From NCBI GenBank assembly GCA_010909165.1, contig VJWM01000011.1, forward strand, positions 1,054,001 through 1,118,000: 64,000 bases of DNA, read 5' to 3'. This stretch comes from Anthoceros angustus. Taxonomy: Eukaryota > Streptophyta > Anthocerotopsida > Anthocerotales > Anthocerotaceae. Position 1 is the stretch's first letter, and every line of letters begins with the position of its first letter. The notes under the pieces were generated by a model, which saw nothing but the letters and a program-made list of their open reading frames with translations, ran no database searches and had not been told where the DNA came from. A program made the position numbers and the translations under genes. Of the stretch, positions 34,150 through 46,203 are shown one piece after another.

Positions 34150-36058
34150 ATGGGTCAGCTGAGGAAGTGCTTGACCATCTCAGCGTCGGTTCTTTTACTT
34201 GTGTTGGTTGCAGTCTCTGCAACGGATGCCACTACGGACAATGTCATTACCCAGTGGAACGCTCTGGCCCAGGAGGTGTCTGCTTCCCCCTGACATAGGA
34301 GATAAACGTTCCTGCCGCAGGATCCACATGAAGCTATGGTACTGAACTGGATTTGGTGCTGCTGTGTGAAGGTCTCCCGCCGGCTTGGCATCCCCAACCA
34401 AATTTCAGCTAGAAATTACGCTCTGGTGCACCTCTCCCAGTACAAAGCTCTGCAATTGGCTTTCAAGAAGGGTGTGAAACACCCGGAGGCTGCTGCAGCC
34501 TTCGCTGCCCACTTCATCCTCACTCAGTAAGCCTGCACACTGAGGAACACAAGCCTGCCCTTGCAATTCCTACTGTTGCAGAATTGCAGCCGACGTGCTC
34601 TGAACTGTTTGCTTCATCTCACGTTGCAGAGTGAGCCCCACACTGCAGTCATCACGACTGGACGGTTTCCTGGCCAAGCAGATCCTTCCTCTGCAGCTCT
34701 CCAAGAAGGAGGATGCTGAGCTCCGAAAGATTGCCCTATCCTTCGCCGTCCCTCTCATCAGAGAAAGGTAACCGCCAACTCGTCTTTCTCATCTTGCTGC
34801 AGTCACGGTGTGTGCAATCTGCTCATCAGCTGTCTCCATTTCCAGGGCTTTTGATGGAAGCCAGATTTGGGCGGAATTCCAGCCTGCTCCTCCAGGGAGC
34901 CCGGCAGGAGAGTACCAGTTCACTCCCAACCAGACCTTCGCTCTGTACCCGCAGCTGGCAAAGACCAAGCCCTTCGTGATCAAGTCTCCCAAGCTCTACG
35001 ACCACAACGGTGGCCCACCCAAGGTCCCCAGCGCTGCCTACAATGAGCAGTACGACATCACAGTGCAAGTGGGAGACGCAAGCTCGCCGTCTCAAACTCT
35101 GGCTGAGAAGGAGACGGCACGATTCTGGGAAGACGGTGCCAGTGAGAAATCAGACCGGGCCACTTGCTTTCTTGCTTGCTTGCTTCCATTTCTCTGCTTC
35201 CGGCAAGCTAACGATCATGTCCCGACATGCCTGCAGATACCTCGGCAGTTTCAGGGCAACTGTTCAACATCACCCTTGCAGCAGTTGGGTCTGAGCTCTC
35301 GCTGAAGGAGACAGCCAAGCTCTTTGCAGCATATGCTGTAGCCAGCTACGATGCCTCCATAGCCACCTGGTATCAGAAGTACAAGTACCTCTTCTGGAGG
35401 CCCATCACTGCTGTCAGGTAACAGGGCTGCAACCAACCGTGTGCATGCCGTGCATTTTGGACACTCCAGGGACAGGGAGCATCTGAACGTCAGGGTCTGT
35501 TTGAATTCTCGTCCCGTCCAACAGGCAAGGAGACTCGGTACACAAGCCCAGACCCAGCTTCACCACGGTCTTGAGCACTCCTCCTCACCCGGAGTACCCA
35601 AGTGGGCACAGCTCTGTTGCGGGAAGCTACGTCTCGGTGGTGTCCAAGTTCCTAGGCAAACAACCCAGCAGCAAAACCGATGCTCCCTTCCTTGTTGCCA
35701 CTGAGTCCTACTTTCTGCCTCCCCGCACATTCGAAACCATCGATGGGCCGGCCAAGGACATTCTGATCAGCAGGTGGACATCCTCTCGCTGTTCAAGTTC
35801 TAGCTCCTGATTGCAGCCCGCCTGGCTGGTGCCTGACAAACTGCGTTGTATGTTCAGAGTTTATGCAGGGGTTCATTTTCACAAGTCCAGCGATGATGGT
35901 TACAAGATCGGACTGGAGGTTTGTTTGTCGTATAAATCCATCCATCTCCGTCTCTCGTCATACCAATTGATTGTAGTGGTTTTGACATGCTGTGGTTCTG
36001 GCAGGTTGGCCAATATGTGTGGAAACACTTCGAGAAAGTCTTTGGTGACCTTGACTGA
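34150..36058 (+). CDS. Vanadium-dependent haloperoxidase-like (PAP2 superfamily), secreted
   Basis: Exons: 34150-34275, 34321-34526, 34630-34767, 34846-35135, 35237-35417, 35525-35773, 35858-35918, 36005-36058. Phases agree; 434 residues. A hydrophobic LTISASVLLLVLVAVSATDA near the start is a signal peptide. The vanadate/phosphate pocket is complete: KYKYLFWRP (K301, R308), TPPHPEYPSGHS (S340, G341, H342) and SRVYAGVHF (R397, H403). The spacings K+7=R and R+6=H equal those of fungal vanadium chloroperoxidase (K353/R360, SGH404, R490/H496). The fold is shared with acid phosphatases, so halide oxidation versus phosphatase activity cannot be told from motifs. Exon 2 starts at 34,321 after a 45-bp intron, unusually short. 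The start is the ATG just before the signal peptide; an in-frame ATG at 34,108 is less likely. Confidence 0.88.
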
Positions 36059-38340
36059 AGCCCAACTCTGTCAGCTTTATCCCCCAAACTCAAAAGAAGC
36101 ATCGAGGATTTGTAGCACTATGAGAACTGGATGCGTGACAAGCTTCCCCAGTGTGAGGCACCATCCACTTCCGTTACAACGTGGAGGGCTGAGTCTCACC
36201 GCCGCATTTTGTGGATTGATTGACTTTAATTTTTAAATTTTATATGTAATAGGTAGCCTAATTCAACCTTCACTTAAATCGTACGACTTATAGCGTTATG
36301 TATATACATACACGGCAGGCCAACGTGGCGAACAAGGATCTTGTATTCAATGAATTGGTCCTAAGGCCCTTAAAATTAGCTAATTAGTTAATTTGATGTA
36401 AGAGCGAGGTACAATTCAATTCATATTATAATTATTAATATCTTGATGTTGATATTTTATTATTTTTACTAATATAATTCAAACATATAAAATTTAAAAT
36501 TTATGTGTTCAATGATGATGATAATCGGGTTTTAAAAGCATCAATAATTTTTTTCCATTATGACGGTGCCCTAACATGCCTTCTGATGATCACGATGGTA
36601 CCCTAACCTGACCACATCTATGGTTGGTATTATGCTAGGCTAAAATGCGTTGCACTATCTCACTCTATTTGTATTCTGTACTATTCCATTCCAATAACAC
36701 TCTCCAAAGCATATAAGATCAATGCAATATATTATTCTCACTCTTATAGCATTTCACGAAGCGGGAACGACCGATGTGCCATACTAGTTTTATTCTTCAT
36801 ATGCTAATATTTTGCCATACTAGTTTTATTCTTCATCTGCTAATATTTTGCCAAACGAATAGCGCCTATGCGGTACTATCCCCACTCTATTGGCAAAATT
36901 TCTGACTATCAATGTCGGGTTCTGTATTGGCATTGTGCCTGACTATCAATGTCAGATTCTCTATTAGCATTGGGCGAGACTGCCAATGCCAAATTATCCA
37001 TTGTCATTGTGTATGTGCCAAATTGCTCGTATCGAGTTTTCTCCTGGCATTGTGCCAAATTATCCATGCTGAGTTCTCGAGGGCCGGAAAACCATTGACA
37101 GAGTGCAAGACTGCCCTGCCGAGTTCTTCAACCGGATCTTCTCTTCCTAATCCCACTAGGACCTTTCAAAGTCAACATGCACGCTAGTGATATATACAGA
37201 ACAGGACAAAAACCAGAACCAATTGAGCTTTTATGTCCAAAAATAAAAGCTTGAGCTTTCATGTTTTTGAATAAGTTACTGAACTTAAAAACTATTATGA
37301 CACAATGCTTTCTTAATTTTTTTAAGAATCCAAAAAATGTATACTTCAAACTTGGTATTGGCGATTGGTATTGGCGATTATTTGCCGCACTCAGTGTTGC
37401 TAAATATTCGCCAACACTAAGTTTGGTTTCGTGCTTCACCCTTTTAAAATGTGGCTTCTTTTAATTTCATGCTTTTTTTTCCTCAGCACGGATCTCCTCC
37501 TTCTAGACCTCTTAAACTCAGTGTATCTACGCCTCGCAAGCTTTAAAAATTAGGCGAACTTCTCCATCGTCATGTGGGAAACAGAGTAAGGTCCTATCGA
37601 AGACGTCGAATGAGTTATTTTCACTTGATTCTTAAATGTTTCAAGTGCACCCGCACTGTAAAGTGAAAAATGGCAAACACAATATTTTATTTTCATCCCA
37701 CCTGGATCTTTCCAACTCAGCACACACGCTCGCACTTTACAATGAACAATGCAAAAAATTAGTCGCTTTATTTGAGGTACTTATCTTTTTTTTTCTGATC
37801 CTAATTTGAGTACTTCCAAGACCATGGATAAAATCCTTTTCATCCTTGTCCGCATGAAGGAACGTAAATTTGTTTCCATCGAGTAAATTTGCCAAAAAAA
37901 TCTATTTTCACCGTCATTAATCAATCTTCCCTTCAATTGGATAGATCCTAGGCCTATCTTACGAGATAGAGAGCATCTTCGAAACATGTATGAGTTTCTG
38001 CAAACAAAGTTACTTTGAGACTTGAATCCTCCGTATTATCTCGGTCGAAGAAGATGAGATTGTACTTGCATGATTTTGCTGAGAATTCCGGTTATACTTT
38101 TATGTTGAAAATGTAATTCCAACAATGAAGAACATACCGAACAAAATTAAGACGTTAGAATTCAGCTGTAATGTGCAAAGTACTTAGAATAGCTCCTACA
38201 AGAAAAGTTAGTTTGTAGACACATACTTATTAATTAAATATGATTTATGAATATTTACTAATAAATAAATATAAAAATTTTAATAGTCATAATGAATTAT
38301 AAATAAAAGAAGAAGAAGTCTATTATGATCCTCCTTTCCA
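36059..38340. other. AT-rich intergenic with short duplications
   Basis: No gene. A ~35-bp direct repeat (catactagttttattcttcat...) occurs at about 36,779 and 36,817. Degenerate repeats around tgactatcaatgtc(g/a)g and tggcattgtgcc run from about 36,903 to 37,100. Confidence 0.5.
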
Positions 38341-38341
38341 G

Positions 38342-38425
38342 GAGTGACATCCATACACGAGTTCATTAGAACTCCACAGTTAAGCGATAAGTGCTTGGAT
38401 GGGGTGTTGCCCATCTTCCACGTTC
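38342..38425 (+). repeat. 5S rRNA-like fragment
   Basis: cattagaactccacagttaagcg, split here as cattagaactccac then agttaagcg, followed by gtgcttgg and ggatgggg, matches the plant 5S rRNA core (ATCAGAACTCCGCAGTTAAGCG, TGCTTGG, GGATGGGTG), with a short insertion (ata) after gcg. The 5' part of 5S is only faintly recognisable and the 3' end diverges. It is a pseudogene or the head of a 5S-derived SINE. Confidence 0.5.
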
Positions 38426-38600
38426 ATAGCCCTATGGGGCCACTTATTATAAACCTCATGCCTCTGTCTCGCAGTGGTTGTTAATTCCTACGAGGTTACT
38501 CCATATCAAATTCTAAAGTGGGACTACAATGTATACTTTGAAATTCTATAAAGTCTCCAAATTTACTAAAAAAGAAGTCTATTATAATCTACTTAGAAGG

Positions 38601-38770
38601 AATTTTCTCTCAAGAACTTGGTGCTTAACAACTTGTACCATGATGTGCCTAAGCTACTTGCACCAAGGGCATCCTCTCCCTCTAGGCACCTCATCTAAGT
38701 ACCGATCTAAGCTCATAAGCTTAATAATAACGTTCCTATGAATGTGTATCTATTTGGCCTAAAGTACATT
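38601..38770 (+). repeat. Dispersed repeat, copy 1 (partner at 53,610-53,840)
   Basis: Shares, in order, gaacttggt, cttaacaactt, gtaccatg, tgtgcctaag, tacttgcacca, gggcat and atctaagta-cgatctaagc with the second copy. Confidence 0.8.
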
Positions 38771-40053
38771 TGGTACACATTTCTAATTATTTATTAATAA
38801 TAATTATAAATAATAAAATAATAAATTTCCATCAAAAGTAACTCCTTGGAACACATCATCATCAAGAAGAGCTTGTGAGTTGTTGATGTAGCTTATTTCA
38901 CTTGACTCACTCGACTTCATTTGTAGAGAGTCAACGTAGAATTCCTCGTTCCATTGGACTAGCGAGAAATGTAGGTCACCACATCCTTGTGGTAGCAAGT
39001 GCTTAAAGATCCCAACAAAGTATTGAGATCCCCTTCAAAGCTATTATCTCTGTGACCATCAGTCGAGAATAGGACCCTAAATAGATATAGGACCTTGAAC
39101 AAGAATAAGACCTGAACGTACTAGCAGAAGGCCTAAACGAATTAGAGTAAAATAGAGGCTTCCAGATACTGGCTTATATCTCTCAAATAGATCAGCTGAT
39201 TGATATGATTTTTGTTAAACATCTCTATGCTATTGCTAGAGGAAGCTTAACAGCATAAATTCGACGTCATAGCCCAAGAAATCGGCCCACTACTGCAAAG
39301 CATTGGCAAAACTAGCTTCCAACCAAATATGAAGGCAATTCATGAGCAGGTTGGTGTCCAGACCAGATTCGAGTAGCAAGAGGTTGGCATTTTAGCTGGC
39401 CGGCCGGATAGACTCGGAAAACCCTAACTATTACACGAACTCTAAGTGTGGCCGGTCGTACGTGTGCTTTCAACCACTTTCATGTGCATCAATGAGATAG
39501 GCTCAAGAGTTGTTCGCATTGCACAATCGGTTATCGCAGTAATAGTAGATGAAAAGATATCTTTATCTTAAAATGGAATTTTCTTCTAGATGTTATAGGT
39601 CCCGCAATATGGTCCGGTATATACGAAGATAAACTTGATATGCTGGTGTTCCCATGCAGCTACACCCGCCCCATTCAATTGTTGGAGGGAAGATCGCTTT
39701 CTACACTATCTCGGCCTCCCAAGCTGACCGCCCGAGTGTAGGAGTCTCGAGTGTGGCATCTTGGGCAGTGTGAGTGTGGAGGCTTTGAAATTTGGCCTCT
39801 TCGCCTTTACATTGTATGATTGGTCTTCATCATGATGAGTGCTGAAGGATTGCGGTTATTTCTCATCCATCAAATTGTTTGGGTTGACAAGAATTAGATT
39901 AAGGCAATGATGAATAATAAGAAGTTTGTTTAGCCTTCTTTGGACTACACCAAATTGTTGGCAATTGCACGTAAGTCCTTGCCTGCATTTCTTCTCGCTT
40001 GAGTTTGAACTCCACTATGAATTTATTTATCTCATGCATATGCACTTGCCACT
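38771..40053. other. Intergenic, no gene recognised
   Basis: A 64-codon minus frame at 38,998-38,804 (QWNEEFYVDSLQMKSSESSE) may be part of a decayed gene but is unrecognised. The rest lacks coding signs. Confidence 0.3.
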
Positions 40054-40434
40054 TTAGCGAAACTTGAACCAATTTACAACGGGGTTTTTAGACGGCGTAA
40101 AGATTGGGACATTTTCAAAAAGGGTTTTGTAAAACGGGCCTCCCTCCCTAGTAGTGGCATGCTCAATCTTTGCAAGTTCCACTTTGGACATTGTCTCTGC
40201 AAAAAAAGCCATTATCTCACCAAACTCCACTCCAAATTTATTTTCCATAAAACGATGTCTCTTCTGTTTACTATTTGCAACCCTTCGCGACGAAATCCCA
40301 GGTACATCGCAAGCCATAGTGACACTGGGCTTGATGTGCCACTGGAGTTGGTAGGGGTCTTTCCCAGAATAATTTTGCAACTTGTACCTGCACAAAGCGG
40401 GGCACCCTGTAGTTGCCTTACTCGCACGCAACAC
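40054..40434 (-). CDS. Unrecognised 126-codon ORF
   Basis: The minus frame contains RHRFMENKFGVEFGEIMAFF and AETMSKVELAKIEHATTREG, which has protein-like composition (charged, amphipathic). I do not recognise a family, and no splice sites clearly extend it. It may be a fragment of a transposon gene, or chance. Confidence 0.2.
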   Translation of the reverse strand: MLRASKATTGCPALCRYKLQNYSGKDPYQLQWHIKPSVTMACDVPGISSRRVANSKQKRHRFMENKFGVEFGEIMAFFAETMSKVELAKIEHATTREGGPFYKTLFENVPIFTPSKNPVVNWFKFR

Positions 40435-40574
40435 CTCCTAGGCCTGTTGCTATGGCTTCAAGATAAAGATGTTATTTACACTCGAGACCTGCAACTTTGA
40501 AAGCACAAAATTGCTGGACCTCAATGTAGACAATCTCTTCTCCATATTTGTGCTTCAAGTTACAGAACATACTT

Positions 40575-40880
40575 CTCCAACGTAATGGCTGCAACTCCAA
40601 CGCCAAGCAAACTCCAATGTGATGCATTTGCAATGCGATGGTAACTCCAAGATGATGGCAGCTTCAACGTGATGGCAACTCTAGCACAAGGCAACTCTAA
40701 TGCGAAGGCAACTCTAGCGTGAGACAACTCCAACGCGATGACAACTTTAACGCGAGGCAACTCCAACGCGATGGCAACTCCAATGTGATGGAAACTCTAG
40801 CATAAGGCAATTCTATAGCGATGGCAACCCTAACGTGAGACAACTCCAATGCGATGACAACTCCAACATGATGGCAATGT
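40575..40880 (+). repeat. ~18-bp tandem repeat (ggcaactccaacgcgat)
   Basis: About 17 degenerate copies of (g/a)(t/g)gcaactc(c/t)aacgcga. It is noncoding. Confidence 0.85.
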
Positions 40881-40984
40881 GCAGGGCCAAGTTCTACTTT
40901 TCAACTCGTTCCACATTTTCTTCCTCTCCCTTGGTTAGTACAATTTGCGATACAGAGTTGGATACCATAAAAAGAACACGGTAT

Positions 40985-41145
40985 CACCGTTCTTACGGTG
41001 GTATGTACCATGCTTTCTTTTATTAGTCGTTTCCTCACAGTCGATGGTATGTACCATGCTTTCTTTTATCAGTCATTTCCTCACAGTCGGTGGTATATAT
41101 CATGCTTTCTTTTATTAGTCTGTTTCCTCGTAGTGCGAGATACCG
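40985..41145 (+). repeat. ~54-bp tandem repeat, three copies
   Basis: Each copy has ggtggtatgtaccatgc (or a variant), then tttcttttattagtc, then gtttcctcacagtcg. Confidence 0.85.
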
Positions 41146-42524
41146 CAATATGACTCGCTGTGCAATGTGAACAGCCACAAGTTCAGCGGGCTGGTGACCA
41201 ATCCATGCTTTTATAATTCTGTTGTTACTTGGTGTGAGTTACATGTTCAATGGGCTGGTGAACTTGCTTTCATAATTTTGTTGTTACTTGGTGTGACGTG
41301 AAAATTCATTCAGAATACATATGCGCACAACTTTGGATCAAAAGACTCAATTTAAGGGTTAAAACACTGGCCAAACACGACCAATCCAATTCTTTAAAAC
41401 CTCAGTTGCTCCTCTCCACTTCGACCCCGGGTCCCCTTTGGTTGTCCCCTCCGGACATCGTTTTTTTTCACCTCAATAAAAAAACTATCCAATTCTTAAA
41501 AAATAAGAGTTTGCGGGAGTCTTTTTGAATCACCTCTCAATGGAGAATCCGCAAAATCCCACTTAAGAATATTTAATTAGGTCAGATGGTCTAATGCGAT
41601 GAAAAACCAAAGAAACAGATGAAATGTTCCAAAAACGTCCGGTTATTACTAGTATCCGGATGGAGTTCCCCGTTGAAGCCCCTATTTTACTCTAACTTCC
41701 GCATACGGGGCCATTTAGAATCATTCTTTGGAACGTTAATGACGGCACGGAGACTTTAATTACGTCGAGGATCAGCAAGTAGAAACTAGGTGGCAAGTAT
41801 AAATCATGAAATACTCATCTGTGACGTGTGACGGTGAAAACGTAAAGCTGCTTCCACCTACAGGGCCTGCTTTGGCGGAGTAGTCGAGGTAGCCGTAGCG
41901 GTGTTGATGATATGCTTCGTTATCTGCAAATACACAATACACATTTTGGACGTGTTTGCGTGGGCTTGGAAGATTGCCGCTGCTTCAGCGTGGCAGAATG
42001 GCACTCCTTCTGTCTGCAAAAATGCCGCAGCAGCCTCTCCGGCGGTAAAGATGTCCAAGCTGCATACAGAGCGGAAATTCTTCCCATCACTACCTCGTGT
42101 TGCCTTGAACATGGCAGGCTCCGCAGGTTTGGAATATTCAACTAGCTCTGCGTTGTGGCATTTGGATTTGGAGCAAATGGAAAGAGTGCAATCTGGTGTT
42201 GCTGCTGTCTTCCACAACCACTTACAATGTTCAAGAAATGGTGTTACAGGGGACAAGCTTGTGCATCCATGTTGCGGCTTACGCACGATACCGCTGTTTG
42301 AAGCACAAAGGTATGACACGTGCAAACCCTACCAATGGCATTCTATGTTGCATGCTGGAATGCTCAGCCCTAGCTAGCACACGGATTGCCGTGCACCGTG
42401 GTTCAGGAAGCTTCAGGACCTTGGAGCGTACGCTTGCACAGCTGTGTGTTAACTCTGTGTTGATAAAGTGTGTGTTAGCGAGTGAAAGCGTTGTCTCCCA
42501 AGAGAGGTTGAAGAAGCTGGAGAG
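41146..42524. other. Upstream region of the aminotransferase gene
   Basis: Long open frames on opposite strands (41,901-42,377 plus and 42,325-41,858 minus) resemble no family I know. The stretch nearest 42,525 should hold the promoter and 5'UTR of the aminotransferase. Confidence 0.3.
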
Positions 42525-44478
42525 ATGGCGGCTGCGCAGCGTGTTGCAGGGGTGCCGGGCTCGGGAGGCGGGTGCGCTGCGGCCCCGGCCTCCCGCAGCC
42601 AGTGGAGGCAAGGCGAGCAGGAGGTGAGCTTCTGCCTCCTCAAACGGGCAGGGTCGGGATCGCCGTGGGCTCGCCGAGGCCGTGTGATTGCGGCGGCGCC
42701 GCCGGAAGGGGGGGCCGGGCCGGCTCAGGTGGTGCACCCGCTGGAGAAGGCGGCGCTGGCGGCGGCGGCGGCGCTGAGGGCGCATGAAAACGATCCAGAG
42801 GCGGAGGCGGAGAAGCACTGGCAGGCCCCGGAGGAGGTGATTGGGAGCGAGGCCAAGCTCCTGGTGCACACTTATGCCCGCGCCCCCGTGGTGCTGGTGA
42901 GCGGCAAGGGATGCAGTGTTTATGACGCGAATGGGAAGGAGTACCTGGACCTCGCGGCAGGCATCGCTGTGAACTCCCTTGGCCACAGCGACCCCGCCTG
43001 GGTGAAGGCTGTGGCGGATCAAGCCGCCCTGCTGGCGCACACCAGCAACCTCTACCACACCGTACCACAGGTTTTCTTCTCCCTCACCTTCCTCGCTCCT
43101 TCCTCCAATTGCATTGCATGTTTCTCCTGAGACCTTGCTTTTGTTTCCTCCTTCTGTTGCCCTGCAACTCATGAGACCTTGTTTTAGTTTCCTTCTCCCT
43201 TCCATTCGTTGTCCCTTCCTCCGGTGGCATTGCATCTCATGACACCTTGCTTTTGTTTCCTTCTCCCTCCCATTCGTTGTCCCTTCCTCCCATTGCATTG
43301 CATCTCATAAGACCTTCCTTTTGTTTTTTTTTCTCCCTCACCTTCCTTGCTCCTTCCTCCGATTGCATTGCATGCATCTCATGAGTGAGCCCTTGCTTGT
43401 CGCCTGGCATATGACAGGTGAAGCTGGCGAAGAGGCTGGTGGAAGCCTCCTTTGCCGACCGCGTCTTCTTCTCCAATTCCGGGACAGAAGCCAACGAAGC
43501 CGCCATCAAGTTCGCCAGGAAGTTCCAGCGCGTGAAGGCGCAGGAGCGGGAGGATACCCGCTGGCTCAAGTTGCCCTTCGGGCAGGCGAGCCCGGCCACG
43601 GGCTTCGTGGCGTATTCCGGAGGCTTCCACGGCCGGACGCTGGGGGCGCTGGCCCTGACCAGCAAGGCGCAGTATCGAGCCCCATTCGAGCCCATCATGC
43701 CGGGGGTGACCTTCATCGAGTTCGGGGACCTGGAGGCGACCCGGAAGGCGGTGCGGGGGGGCTCCATTGCGGGCGTGTTCGTGGAGCCGGTGCAGGGGGA
43801 GGGTGGCGTCCTCCCCGCCGTCGCCACCTTCCTCCGCGGGCTCCGGAAGCTGTGTGACGACGAGGGAGTGCTGCTGATCTTCGATGAGGTAAGCTCGCCA
43901 TCTTCCTTCTTCTTTCTCCTTTTCTCTGTTCTGAACTGGCTTGATACCTGCAGGTGCAATGCGGGTTGGGGAGGACAGGCCGGCTGTGGGCGCACGAATC
44001 CTACGGCGTGCAGCCGGACATTATGACGCTGGCGAAGCCCCTGGCAGGTGGGCTGCCCATCGGCGCGGTTCTGATGACGGAGGCGGTGGCGGCAGCTATC
44101 CAGCCCGGGGACCACGGCAGCACCTTCGCGGGGGGGCCTCTGGTGTGCACTGCTGCGCTGGCGGTGATGGACAGGCTGCAGGAGCCGGGCTTCCTGGAGG
44201 CGGTGGCCAGCAAGGGCCACATGCTCAAGACCAGGCTCCAGGAGGTGGTCGGGGGCAACAGGCACGTGAAGGAGGTGCGGGGGACGGGGCTGCTGGTTGG
44301 GCTGCAGCTGGACGTGCCGGCGGGTCCTCTCGTGGATGCGGCGCGGGAGCAGGGCCTGCTAGTGATCACTGCGGGTAAGGGGGATGTGGTGCGGATGGCC
44401 CCGCCGCTCACCATTTCGGAGCTGGAGTTGGAGAAGGCGGTTTCCATTCTAGCCAAATGCTTGCCTTCCCTCGGTTGA
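42525..44478 (+). CDS. ACOAT: Acetylornithine aminotransferase, plastid-targeted
   Basis: Exons: 42525-43070, 43418-43888, 43954-44478; phase 0 at both junctions; 513 residues. It is a class III PLP enzyme that transaminates N-acetylglutamate semialdehyde in arginine synthesis. Marks: [79 protein letters not shown] (the FDE/VQ split is an intron junction); and [13 protein letters not shown] with the PLP lysine at K367. The first ~90 residues are Ala/Gly/Arg-rich with few acids, consistent with a chloroplast transit peptide. GC content is clearly higher than in the flanks. Ornithine or GABA aminotransferase is less likely because the motifs follow the ArgD pattern. Confidence 0.93.
43071..43417 (+). 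repeat. Intron 1 of the aminotransferase: ~75-bp tandem repeats
   Basis: About four copies of a unit with attgcattgcat(c)tc, atgagaccttgcttttgtttccttc and cattcgttgtcccttcctcc. The intron is nearly all repeat. Confidence 0.8.
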
Positions 44479-45855
44479 GATTCCCTGTGGTGTGAAGTAG
44501 ACTTTGTGTGTGTGCTGTGCGCAGCGAATTTTTGTTGCACTTGGTGCCTGCTCTGTACAGAGGCCGGTAGCTCGATTTGTCGAAAAACTCTTGTTGCCTT
44601 GCTTGCTGCCCGTGTTTGCTAAAGGTAGCTAGCAAGCTAGGACTCGACGCACGATGCATCTTTTTTGCCAAGCAATAAGTTGCCAAGCGCTAAGTCGTCC
44701 ATGTATTCAAGAACATGCTTGAAGGCTTCAAGAACATGCTTGAAGTCGGGGCTGTTCAGTGAGCAAGGGGTCTGTAATCTGAAATGCTTAGTATGCAGAA
44801 TATTTCTCGTGTTCCGGGTTGGAACATGGGATGCGGCACAAGGAAGGTCTTGATTGGCTACCGTGATCAGCTACCTACACGCACGCTGCACCTACATACA
44901 AGTGGCACTTAGAACACTTGGCATCCGCAAGTCGGACTTCTCTTACACTTGCCCTTTCCATCCTCGTCTTTAGTATAACTTACAGATCCTGACTTCGAAT
45001 TTCTTCCTTGTTCTTGTATGTTGGGAATCTTAGTCATGGCGGCTCTCGCGATCCATGATAGATATCTATGTACTGTAGATAAGTGTGTGCATGTTACATA
45101 CATACATGCATATTTATCTGCACTCTAGATCCAATGATGAACGAGGGTGGCTTGGTAGCATGATTTCAAGTACATATGTGCATGACGATATATGTATGTA
45201 TATATTGGCTACGAGCTCGTTCCGGAAATGGTGATCGAGGTTCTTCCGGTGTGCGTAGTACGAGCATATGTACCAACTACATTAGTTGACTTAAATGGGG
45301 TAGTCACGCGCATAAGAACTCTCAAGTAGGTATTTGTGATTGGCACACCCAAAAAAAAGACATAGTTTAAAGTCAGAGAATAGGTCCTAGTCACAAGTAG
45401 GCATAGCTAACTTGGCGGTGGTAGGAAGGGATTAGAAATTTGGACATTAGGAAATTCGAAAAAATTTTAAATTAGAAATTGAAGAGCCCGAAAACTTTGG
45501 CCATGGGCCTACACAGTACACAAACGAAAGCTATTAAATGACATTACCATGTGAAACATGAAAAGGGTCACAATAGGCTAACATAACATCTCAAATAATG
45601 GGCATTTATAGGAGATGTTGAAAACCATCCCACAAGCTTTGGCGTTTTACTGGAAATACCACATAAATGACGTTGATCCTATTGAGTTTCTTGCAAACCG
45701 CATTTGAAATTATGATGGGATTCATACTTTCGTAAATATAAATTTGTCTATAATTTGGCAAGGATCTGAGATTTTGAAGTAATACATCTTGTCGAAAAAA
45801 ACTATATCCTAACACATATCTATTGATATTCCATACTAAGATGCGTGTTCGAAAG
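44479..45855. other. Intergenic
   Basis: Contains the 3' flank of the aminotransferase and AT-rich DNA. A short direct duplication (ttcaagaacatgcttgaag) lies near 44,707-44,745. No gene is seen. Confidence 0.4.
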
Positions 45856-46069
45856 CCCAAGGAAAGAGTTTCCTTGGCCTTCGATATGAGAAACCGCCCT
45901 CAAGGAAAGAGTTTCCTTGGCCTTTGATATGAGAAACCGCCCTCGAGGAAAGAGTTTGCTTGGTCTTCGATATGAAAAACCCTTCGAGGAAAGAATTTCC
46001 TTGGCCTTCGATATGAGAAACTCCGCTCAAGAAACGAGTTTCCTTGGTCTTCGATATGAGAAACCCCCC
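45856..46069 (+). repeat. ~45-bp tandem repeat, five copies
   Basis: Units read ggaaagagtttccttgg, ccttcgatatgagaaac, cgccctc(a/g)a with few changes. It lies just upstream of the J-domain gene. Confidence 0.9.
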
Positions 46070-46203
46070 TTAGTGGCTATATATACTGGTAGTCACTTCT
46101 CTTAAACCTTCAGATTAATTATCTTGTATTGTATTTGAGGTTTAACTCATAATAAGTTCATCTCAGTTCTTCATCAAGGATTTGGAGAAAAATATACATT
46201 TTA

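Noticed and set aside
41858-42377. Overlapping 155- and 158-codon frames upstream of the aminotransferase
   Set aside because: They occupy opposite strands of the same DNA and match no family I know; kept only as unassigned sequence.
43237-44265. 342-codon minus-strand frame over the aminotransferase gene
   Set aside because: It is the complement of the well-supported aminotransferase exons and their repeat-filled intron.
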